This document shows, piece by piece, positions 26,142 through 33,252 of a DNA stretch of 64,000 nucleotides (its first letter is position 1; each line of letters starts with the position of its first letter). The stretch is from positions 7,526,501 to 7,590,500 of the forward strand of contig NZ_CP073720.1 of NCBI RefSeq assembly GCF_025137375.1. The letters run 5' to 3'. The DNA is from Dactylosporangium fulvum. GTDB lineage: Bacteria; Actinomycetota; Actinomycetes; Mycobacteriales; Micromonosporaceae. A model generated the notes under the pieces. The model saw only the letters and a list, made by a program, of their open reading frames with translations, ran no database searches and was not told the DNA's origin. The translations under genes and the position numbers were made by a program.

Positions 26142-27242
26142 TTACGAAACCGCCCGGGATCGGGCTCGACAGATAGGCCGTGGGAAGCGGCGGACAAGGC
26201 CGACGAGACCCTGCGGTTCAAACGTGAGCACGACGATGAGTAGCAGGCCGTAGACGAGGTCAGCTGCCGCGCTCGGAGCCAGCCCATCGCCGGCCCCGGA
26301 GGCGGACACAAGCGGCAGATGCTCGCCAAACGCAAGAATGATCTCTGAGATGCCATACACGATCGCCGTTCCGACGACCGCGCCGAGGCTGGAGCCGAGT
26401 CCGCCGATCACAACGGCCGCGATCAGCTGCACCGAGATCGTGAGGCCGAACTGTTCGTAGCCGACGTGTCCCTGATGTCCTACCAACAGTGCCCCCGTGA
26501 GCCCGGCGAGGGCGGACGAGTACACAAACGCGTAGGTCCGGTAGCGCGACGGCGAGACACCGAGCACCCGGGCGGTCGTCGGCGAGTTCGCCAACACGCG
26601 CATCGCTCGCCCGGAGCGAGAGCGAGAAAGGTTGGTGGTCACAGCGGTCACGAGCAGCAGCGCAACGGCGGTGAACACAAAGTACCGCAACGGAGTGTCC
26701 AACGAAAGCCCGCCGATCTCGCGCGGACCGGGCTGCGTGCCTGAGACACCTCCGGTGACAGACGCCCAGTTCGTGAACACGTATTGCATGACAAAGACGA
26801 GGCCGAGCGTGGCCAGACCGAGATAGAAGCCTTTGAGACGCGCGGCTATCGGTGCGATGACCAGGCCGAGCACTGCGGAGCAAGCCATAGCCAGCAACAC
26901 CGCGAAGACGAATGGGACACCCTGCCGGCCACTGAGGTAGGCACAGGAGTACGCGCCCACACCGACGAACGCCGAGGCACCGAGTGAGATGACCCGGCAG
27001 TAGCCGAACAGGACGTTGAGTCCATGCGCCGCGATCGCGAACATGGCCACCGTCGTCGCCGTTCGCAACACGGTGTCGTTCGCCGTTGTGGCGACCACCG
27101 CCAACGCGACCGCCAGTGACAGCCAGCCGGTGAGCGGTGCGCCTGACCGGCCACGCGAAGTCCGTGCGTTGACCGAAGTCGGCTCGAGCGCTGGCACCTC
27201 GGCACCGCGGGACTCACTCGACGACACGGCTGGCCTGGTCAC
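26142..27242 (-). CDS. livM: Branched-chain amino acid-type ABC permease (LivM-like)
   Basis: 366 residues with about nine hydrophobic segments after a ~40-residue polar N-terminus. Contains the LivM-type signature 'GRAMRVLANSPTTARVLGVSP' (EAA-like loop) and 'LIAAVVIGGLGSSLGAVVG'. GTG start overlaps the LivH stop. Confidence 0.9.
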   Translation of the reverse strand: MTRPAVSSSESRGAEVPALEPTSVNARTSRGRSGAPLTGWLSLAVALAVVATTANDTVLRTATTVAMFAIAAHGLNVLFGYCRVISLGASAFVGVGAYSCAYLSGRQGVPFVFAVLLAMACSAVLGLVIAPIAARLKGFYLGLATLGLVFVMQYVFTNWASVTGGVSGTQPGPREIGGLSLDTPLRYFVFTAVALLLVTAVTTNLSRSRSGRAMRVLANSPTTARVLGVSPSRYRTYAFVYSSALAGLTGALLVGHQGHVGYEQFGLTISVQLIAAVVIGGLGSSLGAVVGTAIVYGISEIILAFGEHLPLVSASGAGDGLAPSAAADLVYGLLLIVVLTFEPQGLVGLVRRFPRPICRARSRAVS

Positions 27243-28132
27243 ACCCGCACAACCTCTCTACGACCGAGCAGACCCTCGGGCCGGATGATCAAAACGACGA
27301 TCATGATGAGGTATGGCACGATCAGGTCGAACCCTGTGCCGAACGAATCCGGTTGGTACGACGCCGTAAGAGATTCCGCCAGACCGATGACGAGGCCGCC
27401 GACTACCGCACCGGACAGCGAGTCGACACCGCCGAGCACGACCGCCGGAAAGGCACGCAGCGCCCAGCCGTAGTTCTCCTGGCTCAGGGCATGGCCGGCG
27501 CCGGTCGACACGAGCACCCCGGCGATCGCGGCGAATCCTCCTGCGACCACCCACGCGATGGCCAGGTTGCGGCGCACTGAGATTCCCTGTGCCTCAGCCG
27601 CCTCGACATCCGAGGCGGCAGCACGCATGAAGAGGCCCCATCGCGTCCACCGGACGGCAGCACCCAGTGCGGCGAGGACGGCGCCGACGACGATAACGGA
27701 GACGATGGAAGCCGTCGCAACGTACGTGCCACCGATATTGACCGATCCGGAAAGATCATGGGTGATCGCTACGGTATGCAGTGACCAGTCGCTGTTGCTC
27801 GATATGCCGGCGCGAATCGCCACATCGGCGCCGAAGGTGGCCATGATGACGGCGTAGACGCCCGAGTTGTACAGCGGCACGGCGATGACCCGGTAGAGGA
27901 TCCAGCCGACCGCCGCGACCACCACCGCCGCCTCGACCAATGCGGCGGCAAACGGTTGATTGAACGGCTCGCGGGTGAGGGCGTAGGTCACGTATCCGCC
28001 GAGCAGCAGGAGGGCGCCCTGGGAGAAGTTCAGCGTCCGCGCGGTGCGATAGACCAGGACGTAGCCGCTCGCGATCAAGGCGTAGATGGCGCCCACGAAC
28101 AGGCCACCCGCCAACGCCTGCACTAGTTGCAT
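27239..28132 (-). CDS. livH: Branched-chain amino acid-type ABC permease (LivH-like)
   Basis: 297 residues, strongly hydrophobic. 'GGLFVGAIYALIASGYVLVY' at the N-terminus and 'FPAVVLGGVDSLSGAVVGG' near the C-terminus are typical of LivH. The ATG at 28132 is chosen because AGGAGG lies 8 nt before it; a GTG three codons upstream abuts the ribosome site. First gene of the Liv unit, directly behind the palindrome at 28153. Confidence 0.9.
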   Translation of the reverse strand: MQLVQALAGGLFVGAIYALIASGYVLVYRTARTLNFSQGALLLLGGYVTYALTREPFNQPFAAALVEAAVVVAAVGWILYRVIAVPLYNSGVYAVIMATFGADVAIRAGISSNSDWSLHTVAITHDLSGSVNIGGTYVATASIVSVIVVGAVLAALGAAVRWTRWGLFMRAAASDVEAAEAQGISVRRNLAIAWVVAGGFAAIAGVLVSTGAGHALSQENYGWALRAFPAVVLGGVDSLSGAVVGGLVIGLAESLTASYQPDSFGTGFDLIVPYLIMIVVLIIRPEGLLGRREVVRV

Positions 28133-28152
28133 GTTGCACACCTCCTACCGTT

Positions 28153-28169
28153 GTTCCGGAGAACCGAAC
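28153..28169. promoter_or_regulatory. GTTCC-N7-CGAAC palindrome (putative IclR operator 3)
   Basis: GTTCC, GGAGAAC, CGAAC: one mismatch from a perfect palindrome of the same spacing as the sites at 22254 and 30469. It ends 21 bp upstream of the LivH start and so overlaps the probable promoter or leader; a repressor here would block transporter expression. Confidence 0.55.
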
Positions 28170-28248
28170 GATATCCCATTGTGCAGAACTTGCCTAGACG
28201 CAACCGTCGCCCACGAACAGCACCCGGAATGTGCAGCCCGGCTCCTCC

Positions 28249-29175
28249 TCACGATCGAGGTCGCGGTCGACTTCTACCGCCGGCGCGTAGCAGCGAACCG
28301 AGCAGCGGGTGCCCGACGACGTCCTGGGCCACCGCGGCTGCCTCGACCGCACGATCGACGTCGATACCACTGTCTATTGGCGAGCCCTGCGTCCAGTACG
28401 CCAACTCCTCCGTGGCGATGTTCCCGCTGGCGCCTGGAGCGAACGGACACCCGCCTAGCCCGCCGACGGACGCATCGAACTTCCGGACACCCGCCAGCAC
28501 CCCGGCCAGCACGTTCACTTGACCGCTCCCCCGGGTGTCATGCAGGTGCAATCCAATCTGGTCGGGCCGGACAAGTCGGCCGACATCCGATACCGCTGCT
28601 GCGAGCCGGGCCGGTGTCACGGTGCCGATGGTGTCCGCCAGACTGATCGCGTCTGCGCCGGCGCCGACAGCGGCGGCCACGATGTCGATGAGGCGCTGCG
28701 GGGGTGTCGGCCCGTCGAACGGGCAGTCCCACGCGGTGGCGACGATGACCTCGACGGTTCCGCCGGCCTCATGGATTTGCTCACATACCTCGCTCGTGGC
28801 CGCGAGGGCTTCACTCGTCTTCTTCCCCGCATTCGCGATGCTGTGACCGTCCGATGCGGAGATGACATACTCGACGTTGGCGATGCCCGCCGCAATGCTA
28901 CGTTGAGCTCCGCGAGGGTTGGCGATCAGCGCCGACCAATGAATGTCGGGCCAGCGATTCAGGTGCTCGGCGAGCTGCGCCGCGTCGGCGAGCGCCGGCA
29001 CGGCGCGTGGCGACACGAACGACGTCACTTCGACGCGGCGAATTCCCGTGGCGACGATCGCCTCAACCAGTCGCAGCTTTGCCTCAAGCGGAACGGGCGA
29101 TTCAATCTGCAGACCGTCTCGAAGGCCGACCTCCCGCACGTCGAGCCGGACCGCTCGCAGATCTGACCAATGCAT
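28249..29175 (-). CDS. Hydroxymethylglutaryl-CoA lyase-family protein
   Basis: 308-residue TIM-barrel lyase (HMGL-like). It has 'EVGLRDGLQ' at the first strand (Arg-Asp catalytic/metal residues), 'GLHLHDTRG' (metal histidines) and the glycine-rich loop 'SVGGLGGCPFAPGASGN' with the catalytic Cys of true HMG-CoA lyases. ATG at 29175. It would cleave a 3-hydroxy-3-methyl (or similar) acyl-CoA to acetyl-CoA plus a keto acid. Together with the co-transcribed CoA transferase it gives an activation-then-cleavage module, as in itaconate or HMG-type lower pathways. Substrate not determined. Confidence 0.88.
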   Translation of the reverse strand: MHWSDLRAVRLDVREVGLRDGLQIESPVPLEAKLRLVEAIVATGIRRVEVTSFVSPRAVPALADAAQLAEHLNRWPDIHWSALIANPRGAQRSIAAGIANVEYVISASDGHSIANAGKKTSEALAATSEVCEQIHEAGGTVEVIVATAWDCPFDGPTPPQRLIDIVAAAVGAGADAISLADTIGTVTPARLAAAVSDVGRLVRPDQIGLHLHDTRGSGQVNVLAGVLAGVRKFDASVGGLGGCPFAPGASGNIATEELAYWTQGSPIDSGIDVDRAVEAAAVAQDVVGHPLLGSLLRAGGRSRPRPRS

Positions 29176-29183
29176 GGCTCTCC

Positions 29184-30395
29184 TCAGATCACGCGCTGCG
29201 CGACCAAACGCGCAACACGTTCCGGCGTAAGGCCCAGGAGCACACCGAAAACCTCGTCATTGTGCGAGCCAGGTGCCGGCGGGCCGGCCCAGCGCACGAC
29301 ACCCGCTGTAGCGGAGAGCTTCGGAACGACACCAGGGCCCAGAACGTCCACATCGAACTCTTCGTCATGGTGCGGGACAACCATCTCGCGCGCGTGAAAC
29401 TGCGGGTCGGCAACCACATCGGCCGCCGTTGCCATGAGGGCGCACGCAACACCCACCTCGTCCAGGGTCTTCACCAGTTCGGCCGGCTCGTGTCCTCGCG
29501 CCCAGCCCGCGATGAGCTCATCGAGCTCGTCCTGGTTCTCGCCCCGCGCGGTGTGGGTGGCGAACCGTTCATCGTCCGCGAGCTCGGGCGAGCCCATCGC
29601 CGCACACAGCCGGCGGAACAGTGAATCCTGGTTGGCGGCAATGACTACCCATTGCCCGTTGGCCGCCTGGTAGATGTTCGAGGGGGCATTCTTGTCGAGG
29701 CGGGTGCCGCCCGGCTGGCGGATGACGGCACCCTGGTCGTAGTCCGGAATCATCGACTCGGTCAGCGCCAGGCACGCGTCGGTGAGCGCCACGTCGACCA
29801 CCTGTCCTTCGCCCGTTCGGCTCCGCGCATGCAATGCGGCGAGGATTCCGTGGGCGGCGAACATGCCCGCCACCGAATCCCCGATGGACAACGCCATGCG
29901 GATCGGTGGCTGGTCGGGGTAGCCGTTGATGTAGCGCAGACCGGCGTGGGCCTCGGCGATGCTGGCATACCCGACACGGTGTGCGAAGGGGCCGGTTTGG
30001 CCGTAGCCGGAGACCCGCGCAAGGATGACCTTGGGGTTCGCCCGCTTGAGCTCGTCGTATCCGAGATTCCAGCGCTCGAGCGTTCCGGGTCGGAAGCTTT
30101 CGATGACAACGTCCGCCCGTTGCACCAGATCCAGGAAGAGTTGTCGACCCGGCTCCGGCCGAACGTCGAGCGTTATGCACCTCTTGTTGCGGGCGTGCAC
30201 CGTCCAGAAGAAGCCACGTGCCGCCCGGTGGTATTGCCCCCACGAGCGCAAGGGGTCCGGCGCGCCAGGCAGCTCCACCTTGATCACGTCTGCGCCATGG
30301 TCGCCGAGCAAGCGCGCCGCGAACGGCCCTGCGACGAGGTTGCCGATCTCGATGACGCGGAGCCCGGTGAGTGCGCCACCAGCCGATTCAGACAC
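29184..30395 (-). CDS. Class III CoA transferase (CaiB/BaiF family)
   Basis: 403 residues. Opening 'GLRVIEIGNLVAGPFAARLL' and 'GADVIKVELPG', 'NKRCITLDVRPEPG', and the catalytic-aspartate region 'GQVVDVALTDACLAL' define the family. The GTG at 30395 with AAGGAG 5 nt upstream is preferred over a long upstream extension without coding character. The HMG-CoA lyase-like gene follows 8 nt downstream. It should transfer CoA from a donor (for example succinyl-CoA) to a pathway carboxylate before lyase cleavage. Confidence 0.9.
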   Translation of the reverse strand: MSESAGGALTGLRVIEIGNLVAGPFAARLLGDHGADVIKVELPGAPDPLRSWGQYHRAARGFFWTVHARNKRCITLDVRPEPGRQLFLDLVQRADVVIESFRPGTLERWNLGYDELKRANPKVILARVSGYGQTGPFAHRVGYASIAEAHAGLRYINGYPDQPPIRMALSIGDSVAGMFAAHGILAALHARSRTGEGQVVDVALTDACLALTESMIPDYDQGAVIRQPGGTRLDKNAPSNIYQAANGQWVVIAANQDSLFRRLCAAMGSPELADDERFATHTARGENQDELDELIAGWARGHEPAELVKTLDEVGVACALMATAADVVADPQFHAREMVVPHHDEEFDVDVLGPGVVPKLSATAGVVRWAGPPAPGSHNDEVFGVLLGLTPERVARLVAQRVI

Positions 30396-30466
30396 TGGTC
30401 TCCTTCGTGCTTCGCCGGTCGTTCCGACATCGCTGACGGTACATCCGGCATCCAGTATCCGCAACG

Positions 30467-30487
30467 TTGTTCCGCTATAAGGAACAA
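30467..30487. promoter_or_regulatory. Perfect TTGTTCC-N7-GGAACAA palindrome (putative IclR operator 4)
   Basis: TTGTTCC, GCTATAA, GGAACAA: a 21-bp perfect inverted repeat containing the same GTTCC-N7-GGAAC core as at 22254. It lies about 70 bp upstream of the CoA transferase start. The remaining ~275 bases to 30763 contain no convincing gene; a small TTTCA-AAAA-TGAAA palindrome is at 30691-30704. Confidence 0.6.
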
Positions 30488-30763
30488 TCCGAGAACGCCT
30501 GGTCAACGAGGATCGGTCCGGTGCTGGTCGGTGCGGCATTCGACGCCGCCCGGACACGTCGGCACCAGGGTGTGGTGCCGGACCGTCGGTGAGGAACCGG
30601 TCATCGTCGCGATGACGGCGGTGGGAAGGTTCGGCCGATGACCCCCACACCCCCGGCTACCCGGCACCGACCAGCCCGGCCGGCAGGAGATTTCAAAAAT
30701 GAAACCGGACCTCAAGGGCGTGGTGGTCCTTGACCCGGATGAGGCCGACAGGCCACAGCGGTA

Positions 30764-31216
30764 TCAGGTCAGATTGGGAACATAGAACCAGGTGAACGGC
30801 GACCAGGGCAGGTTCCGCAGCACTGTTGCGTAGAGCAGGAAGAATGCCGCGTAGCCGATGGCGAGTTTGGTGCTGATGCGGAGCATCGGCAACTGGACGC
30901 CGAGGATCCAGCCGCCGGCCCACCACAGGTATGCGTAGGCGCCGATCGGCACGAGCAGCAGCGCCGCAAGGTGCATGCGGGCGGCGTCGATGAGGTCGCC
31001 GTGCAGCAGGTACCAGGTCATGCGGGTGATGCCGCAGGTCGGGCCGTCGATACCGAAGACCGCGTGCCACAGGCATGGGCCGGTGGGGTCGGCGACGCGA
31101 TCGGTCGGGTTGTAGGCCAGCACATAGGCGAACCAGCCGGCGGGTAGCGTCAGCAGCCAGAGCGGGATGTAACGCACCCAGCCGGAACGGCGCCGCAGTG
31201 TGGGCGCGGTGTTCAT
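30764..31216 (-). CDS. DUF2752 membrane protein
   Basis: 150 residues with about four hydrophobic segments. It carries 'GPTCGITRMTW', the Cys-Gly-x-Thr-Arg motif typical of DUF2752. Function unknown; the family is often found near membrane or metal genes. ATG overlaps the stop of the CopZ-like gene (ATGA). Last gene of the copper block on the minus strand. Confidence 0.8.
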   Translation of the reverse strand: MNTAPTLRRRSGWVRYIPLWLLTLPAGWFAYVLAYNPTDRVADPTGPCLWHAVFGIDGPTCGITRMTWYLLHGDLIDAARMHLAALLLVPIGAYAYLWWAGGWILGVQLPMLRISTKLAIGYAAFFLLYATVLRNLPWSPFTWFYVPNLT

Positions 31217-31452
31217 GACTGCTCCCGCTGCGCGGTGTAGTGGCCTGCCTGTCCGATCGCCGCGATCACCTGTTCGGGGGTGACTCGGGCCGGGTCGAGG
31301 GTGACGGTGGTACGGCCGGTGCGCACGTTGGTGGCCGAGGCGCTGACGCCGGGAAGGTCTTCGAGGGTGTCGTCGATGAGCAGGCCGCAGCTGCCGCAGT
31401 GCATGCCCTCGACCTGGAAGGTGATGGTGGCCGTGGTGGGTGTGCCGTTCAC
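31213..31452 (-). CDS. copZ: Heavy-metal-associated (CopZ-like) copper chaperone
   Basis: 79 residues, one ferredoxin-like HMA domain with the metal-binding motif in 'VEGMHCGSCGLLIDD' (C-x2-C). GTG start with AAAGG upstream. It probably carries Cu(I) in the cytoplasm to CopA or to the adjacent membrane proteins. Located between the TauE-cupredoxin gene and DUF2752. Confidence 0.88.
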   Translation of the reverse strand: MNGTPTTATITFQVEGMHCGSCGLLIDDTLEDLPGVSASATNVRTGRTTVTLDPARVTPEQVIAAIGQAGHYTAQREQS

Positions 31453-31463
31453 GGAGGTGCCTT

Positions 31464-32609
31464 TCAGACGATGGTGAGGGTGCCGGTGTACATCCCCATG
31501 CCGCAGCTGTAGTGCAGCCGGCCAGAGGTGAGGGTGCCCAGATCGATGCTGGTGTCGCCACGGACGGGCAGGATGTACTGCCGGTCGCGGATGATGAACG
31601 AACGTACGCAGCCCTCGGCGTTGGCCGAGCGGATGATGAGCGTGGTGGGTATGCCGGCGGCGATCTGCAGGTTCGCTGGGCGGTAGGAGCCGGTGCGGGC
31701 GGTGACGATGACGGTCTGCCGTCCGCCGTCGGTGGAGACGGGTGGGGCATCGGCCGGGGCGAAGGTGGTGACGGGCTCGGGGCCGAGCCCGACGGCCTCG
31801 GCGACCCGGCTGGCCGCAAGGGGCGAGCCGGCCAGCTCGAGCCCGCCGTTCAGCGTGTACGCGCCGACGGCCAGGACGACGAGACCGGTCGCGGTGGCGA
31901 GCCGGCCTCGCCAGGCGGTGGCGGCCTTGCGGGCGGCGTAGCCGAGCAGCGTGAACAGCGGTGCGGTGCCGGCCACGAACACCGCCATGGTGGCCGCGCC
32001 CGCCCAGGGTGAGCCGGAGGTGAGGGCCAAGGCCTGCACGGACAGCGTGACCCCGCACGGGATCAGCACAGAGGCCAGGCCAAGCACCGCAGGGGCGAAC
32101 AGGGACTGCGAACGGGCCCGTCCGCGCACGAACCGGCCCCACGAGGCCGGTGGGGTGACCGTGATGCCACGAAAGCCGGGCACCCCCAGCTGCGCCAGGC
32201 CGAACACGACGATCAGGACGCCGGCGACGATCTGTGCCACGGTGCGTAGCCCGACCGACAGTTGCACCGCGGCGCCCACGGCGCCGAGCGCCGCGCCCAG
32301 CAGTGTGTGAGAGACGAGCTTGCCGGCCAGAAATCCGCCGACCGGAACAAGGTCGTCGACCAGTCGGCCCCGCACCGAGCCCGGGGCGTCCGCGTTGGCG
32401 GGACGGGCCGTCGTTCGGCCAGTCGTGCTCGTGGTCGAGATCGGCACGCCGGGTGTGTCGGGTGCGGGAACCGGGCGTTGCCGGGCCACGAGACCGGCGA
32501 GCAGGCCGCCTTGCACGGCGGCGCAGGACACACCACCGGCGAACAGCCCGGTGGCCAGGACAGCAGCAAGATTTACCAACACAGCGCCTTTCGCGAAGAG
32601 GAAACCCAT
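31464..32609 (-). CDS. TauE/SafE (DsbD-like) membrane protein with C-terminal cupredoxin domain
   Basis: 381 residues. About six to seven transmembrane segments in the first ~270 residues (for example 'SVLIPCGVTLSVQALAL', with the Pro-Cys typical of the DsbD_2/urease-accessory-like branch), a polar linker, then a ~100-residue cupredoxin-like domain ending 'LHYSCGMGMYTGTLTIV' whose Cys, Met and His are probable copper ligands. A His-free linker rich in Thr/Pro follows the first TM helices. The fusion suggests copper transfer across or at the outer face of the membrane. Start at 32609 has a weak ribosome site. Confidence 0.82.
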   Translation of the reverse strand: MGFLFAKGAVLVNLAAVLATGLFAGGVSCAAVQGGLLAGLVARQRPVPAPDTPGVPISTTSTTGRTTARPANADAPGSVRGRLVDDLVPVGGFLAGKLVSHTLLGAALGAVGAAVQLSVGLRTVAQIVAGVLIVVFGLAQLGVPGFRGITVTPPASWGRFVRGRARSQSLFAPAVLGLASVLIPCGVTLSVQALALTSGSPWAGAATMAVFVAGTAPLFTLLGYAARKAATAWRGRLATATGLVVLAVGAYTLNGGLELAGSPLAASRVAEAVGLGPEPVTTFAPADAPPVSTDGGRQTVIVTARTGSYRPANLQIAAGIPTTLIIRSANAEGCVRSFIIRDRQYILPVRGDTSIDLGTLTSGRLHYSCGMGMYTGTLTIV

Positions 32610-32642
32610 CGAGCAGCCGGCCGGTGGGCCGGGTGACGAGAC

Positions 32643-32685
32643 ACCTCCGAGCAAGATCACTTCGGAGGTATGGGTCTCCCCTATA
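32643..32685. promoter_or_regulatory. Inverted repeats upstream of the TauE-cupredoxin gene
   Basis: ACCTCCGA (32643-32650) and TCGGAGGT (32662-32669) form an 8-bp perfect inverted repeat; right next to it TATGGG/CCTATA (32669-32685) forms a G/C-rich imperfect repeat with AT ends, loosely like a copper-sensor box. A terminator or metal-responsive operator is possible. Low certainty. Confidence 0.35.
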
Positions 32686-33139
32686 GGCGCAACTGGCTGA
32701 GTTCGTGCAGCGATGCCGCATGCCGCAGCAGCGGCACACCGACGTGCGGCACGGTCGCGATCGGCATCGGGTAGCCGCTGCCGTCGGCAGCCGCCGGCGC
32801 CACCACGGCGAGCTTGGCGCCGACGGTCGGCGCTGGCTGACAGGTCTGCACATGGCCGGACGGTGCGCCCGCCGCGAGCATCGGGCACGGTACGACGGGC
32901 ACCGGTACGCCGTCAGCCACCTGGCCTGCGGAGGAATCGCCCGGCGCGGGGTGCGGCACATCCATCGGCATGCTGGTCACCATGCCGCCCGCCTGGATGA
33001 CCGGCATGCCGTCGCAGGCGGGGGCCACGGTGAGCGCCAGCGCAGCGAGAAGCGCCGCGAAGATGGCCAACGGCAACACCGGACGCCGCAGCCATGCGAC
33101 TGCGGTACCGGCGGCCAGGCGTGTCACGGCGCACAGCAT
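32681..33139 (-). CDS. Met-rich membrane-anchored or secreted hypothetical protein
   Basis: 152 residues from the ATG at 33139. One hydrophobic segment ('PLAIFAALLAALALTVAP') near the N-terminus, then a low-complexity tail with several Met, His and Cys ('GGMVTSMPMDVPHP', 'PVPVVPCPMLAAG'), suggestive of extracytoplasmic copper binding. An earlier start at 33208 is rejected because it would lie inside the copA terminator hairpin. No family recognised. Confidence 0.6.
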   Translation of the reverse strand: MLCAVTRLAAGTAVAWLRRPVLPLAIFAALLAALALTVAPACDGMPVIQAGGMVTSMPMDVPHPAPGDSSAGQVADGVPVPVVPCPMLAAGAPSGHVQTCQPAPTVGAKLAVVAPAAADGSGYPMPIATVPHVGVPLLRHAASLHELSQLRL

Positions 33140-33206
33140 ACGACCACGTCGGCCCCGGACGGCAGCCGGTGAGATGCCACCGGACAGGCCCGGGGCGATC
33201 GGAAAC

Positions 33207-33245
33207 ACCGCCGTCCACGCCGGTGTTCTTGGCGTGGACGGCGGT
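33207..33245. terminator. Strong hairpin terminator after copA
   Basis: Perfect 15-bp stem (33207-33221 with 33231-33245) and a 9-nt loop, immediately downstream of the copA stop on the minus strand. It separates the copA unit from the Met-rich/TauE/CopZ unit, which therefore probably has its own promoter. Confidence 0.75.
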
Positions 33246-33252
33246 CGTAGGC

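Noticed and set aside
30421..30437. A further GTTCC-N7 site (second half CTGAC) near the CoA transferase start
   Set aside because: Three mismatches in the second arm; not distinguishable from chance.
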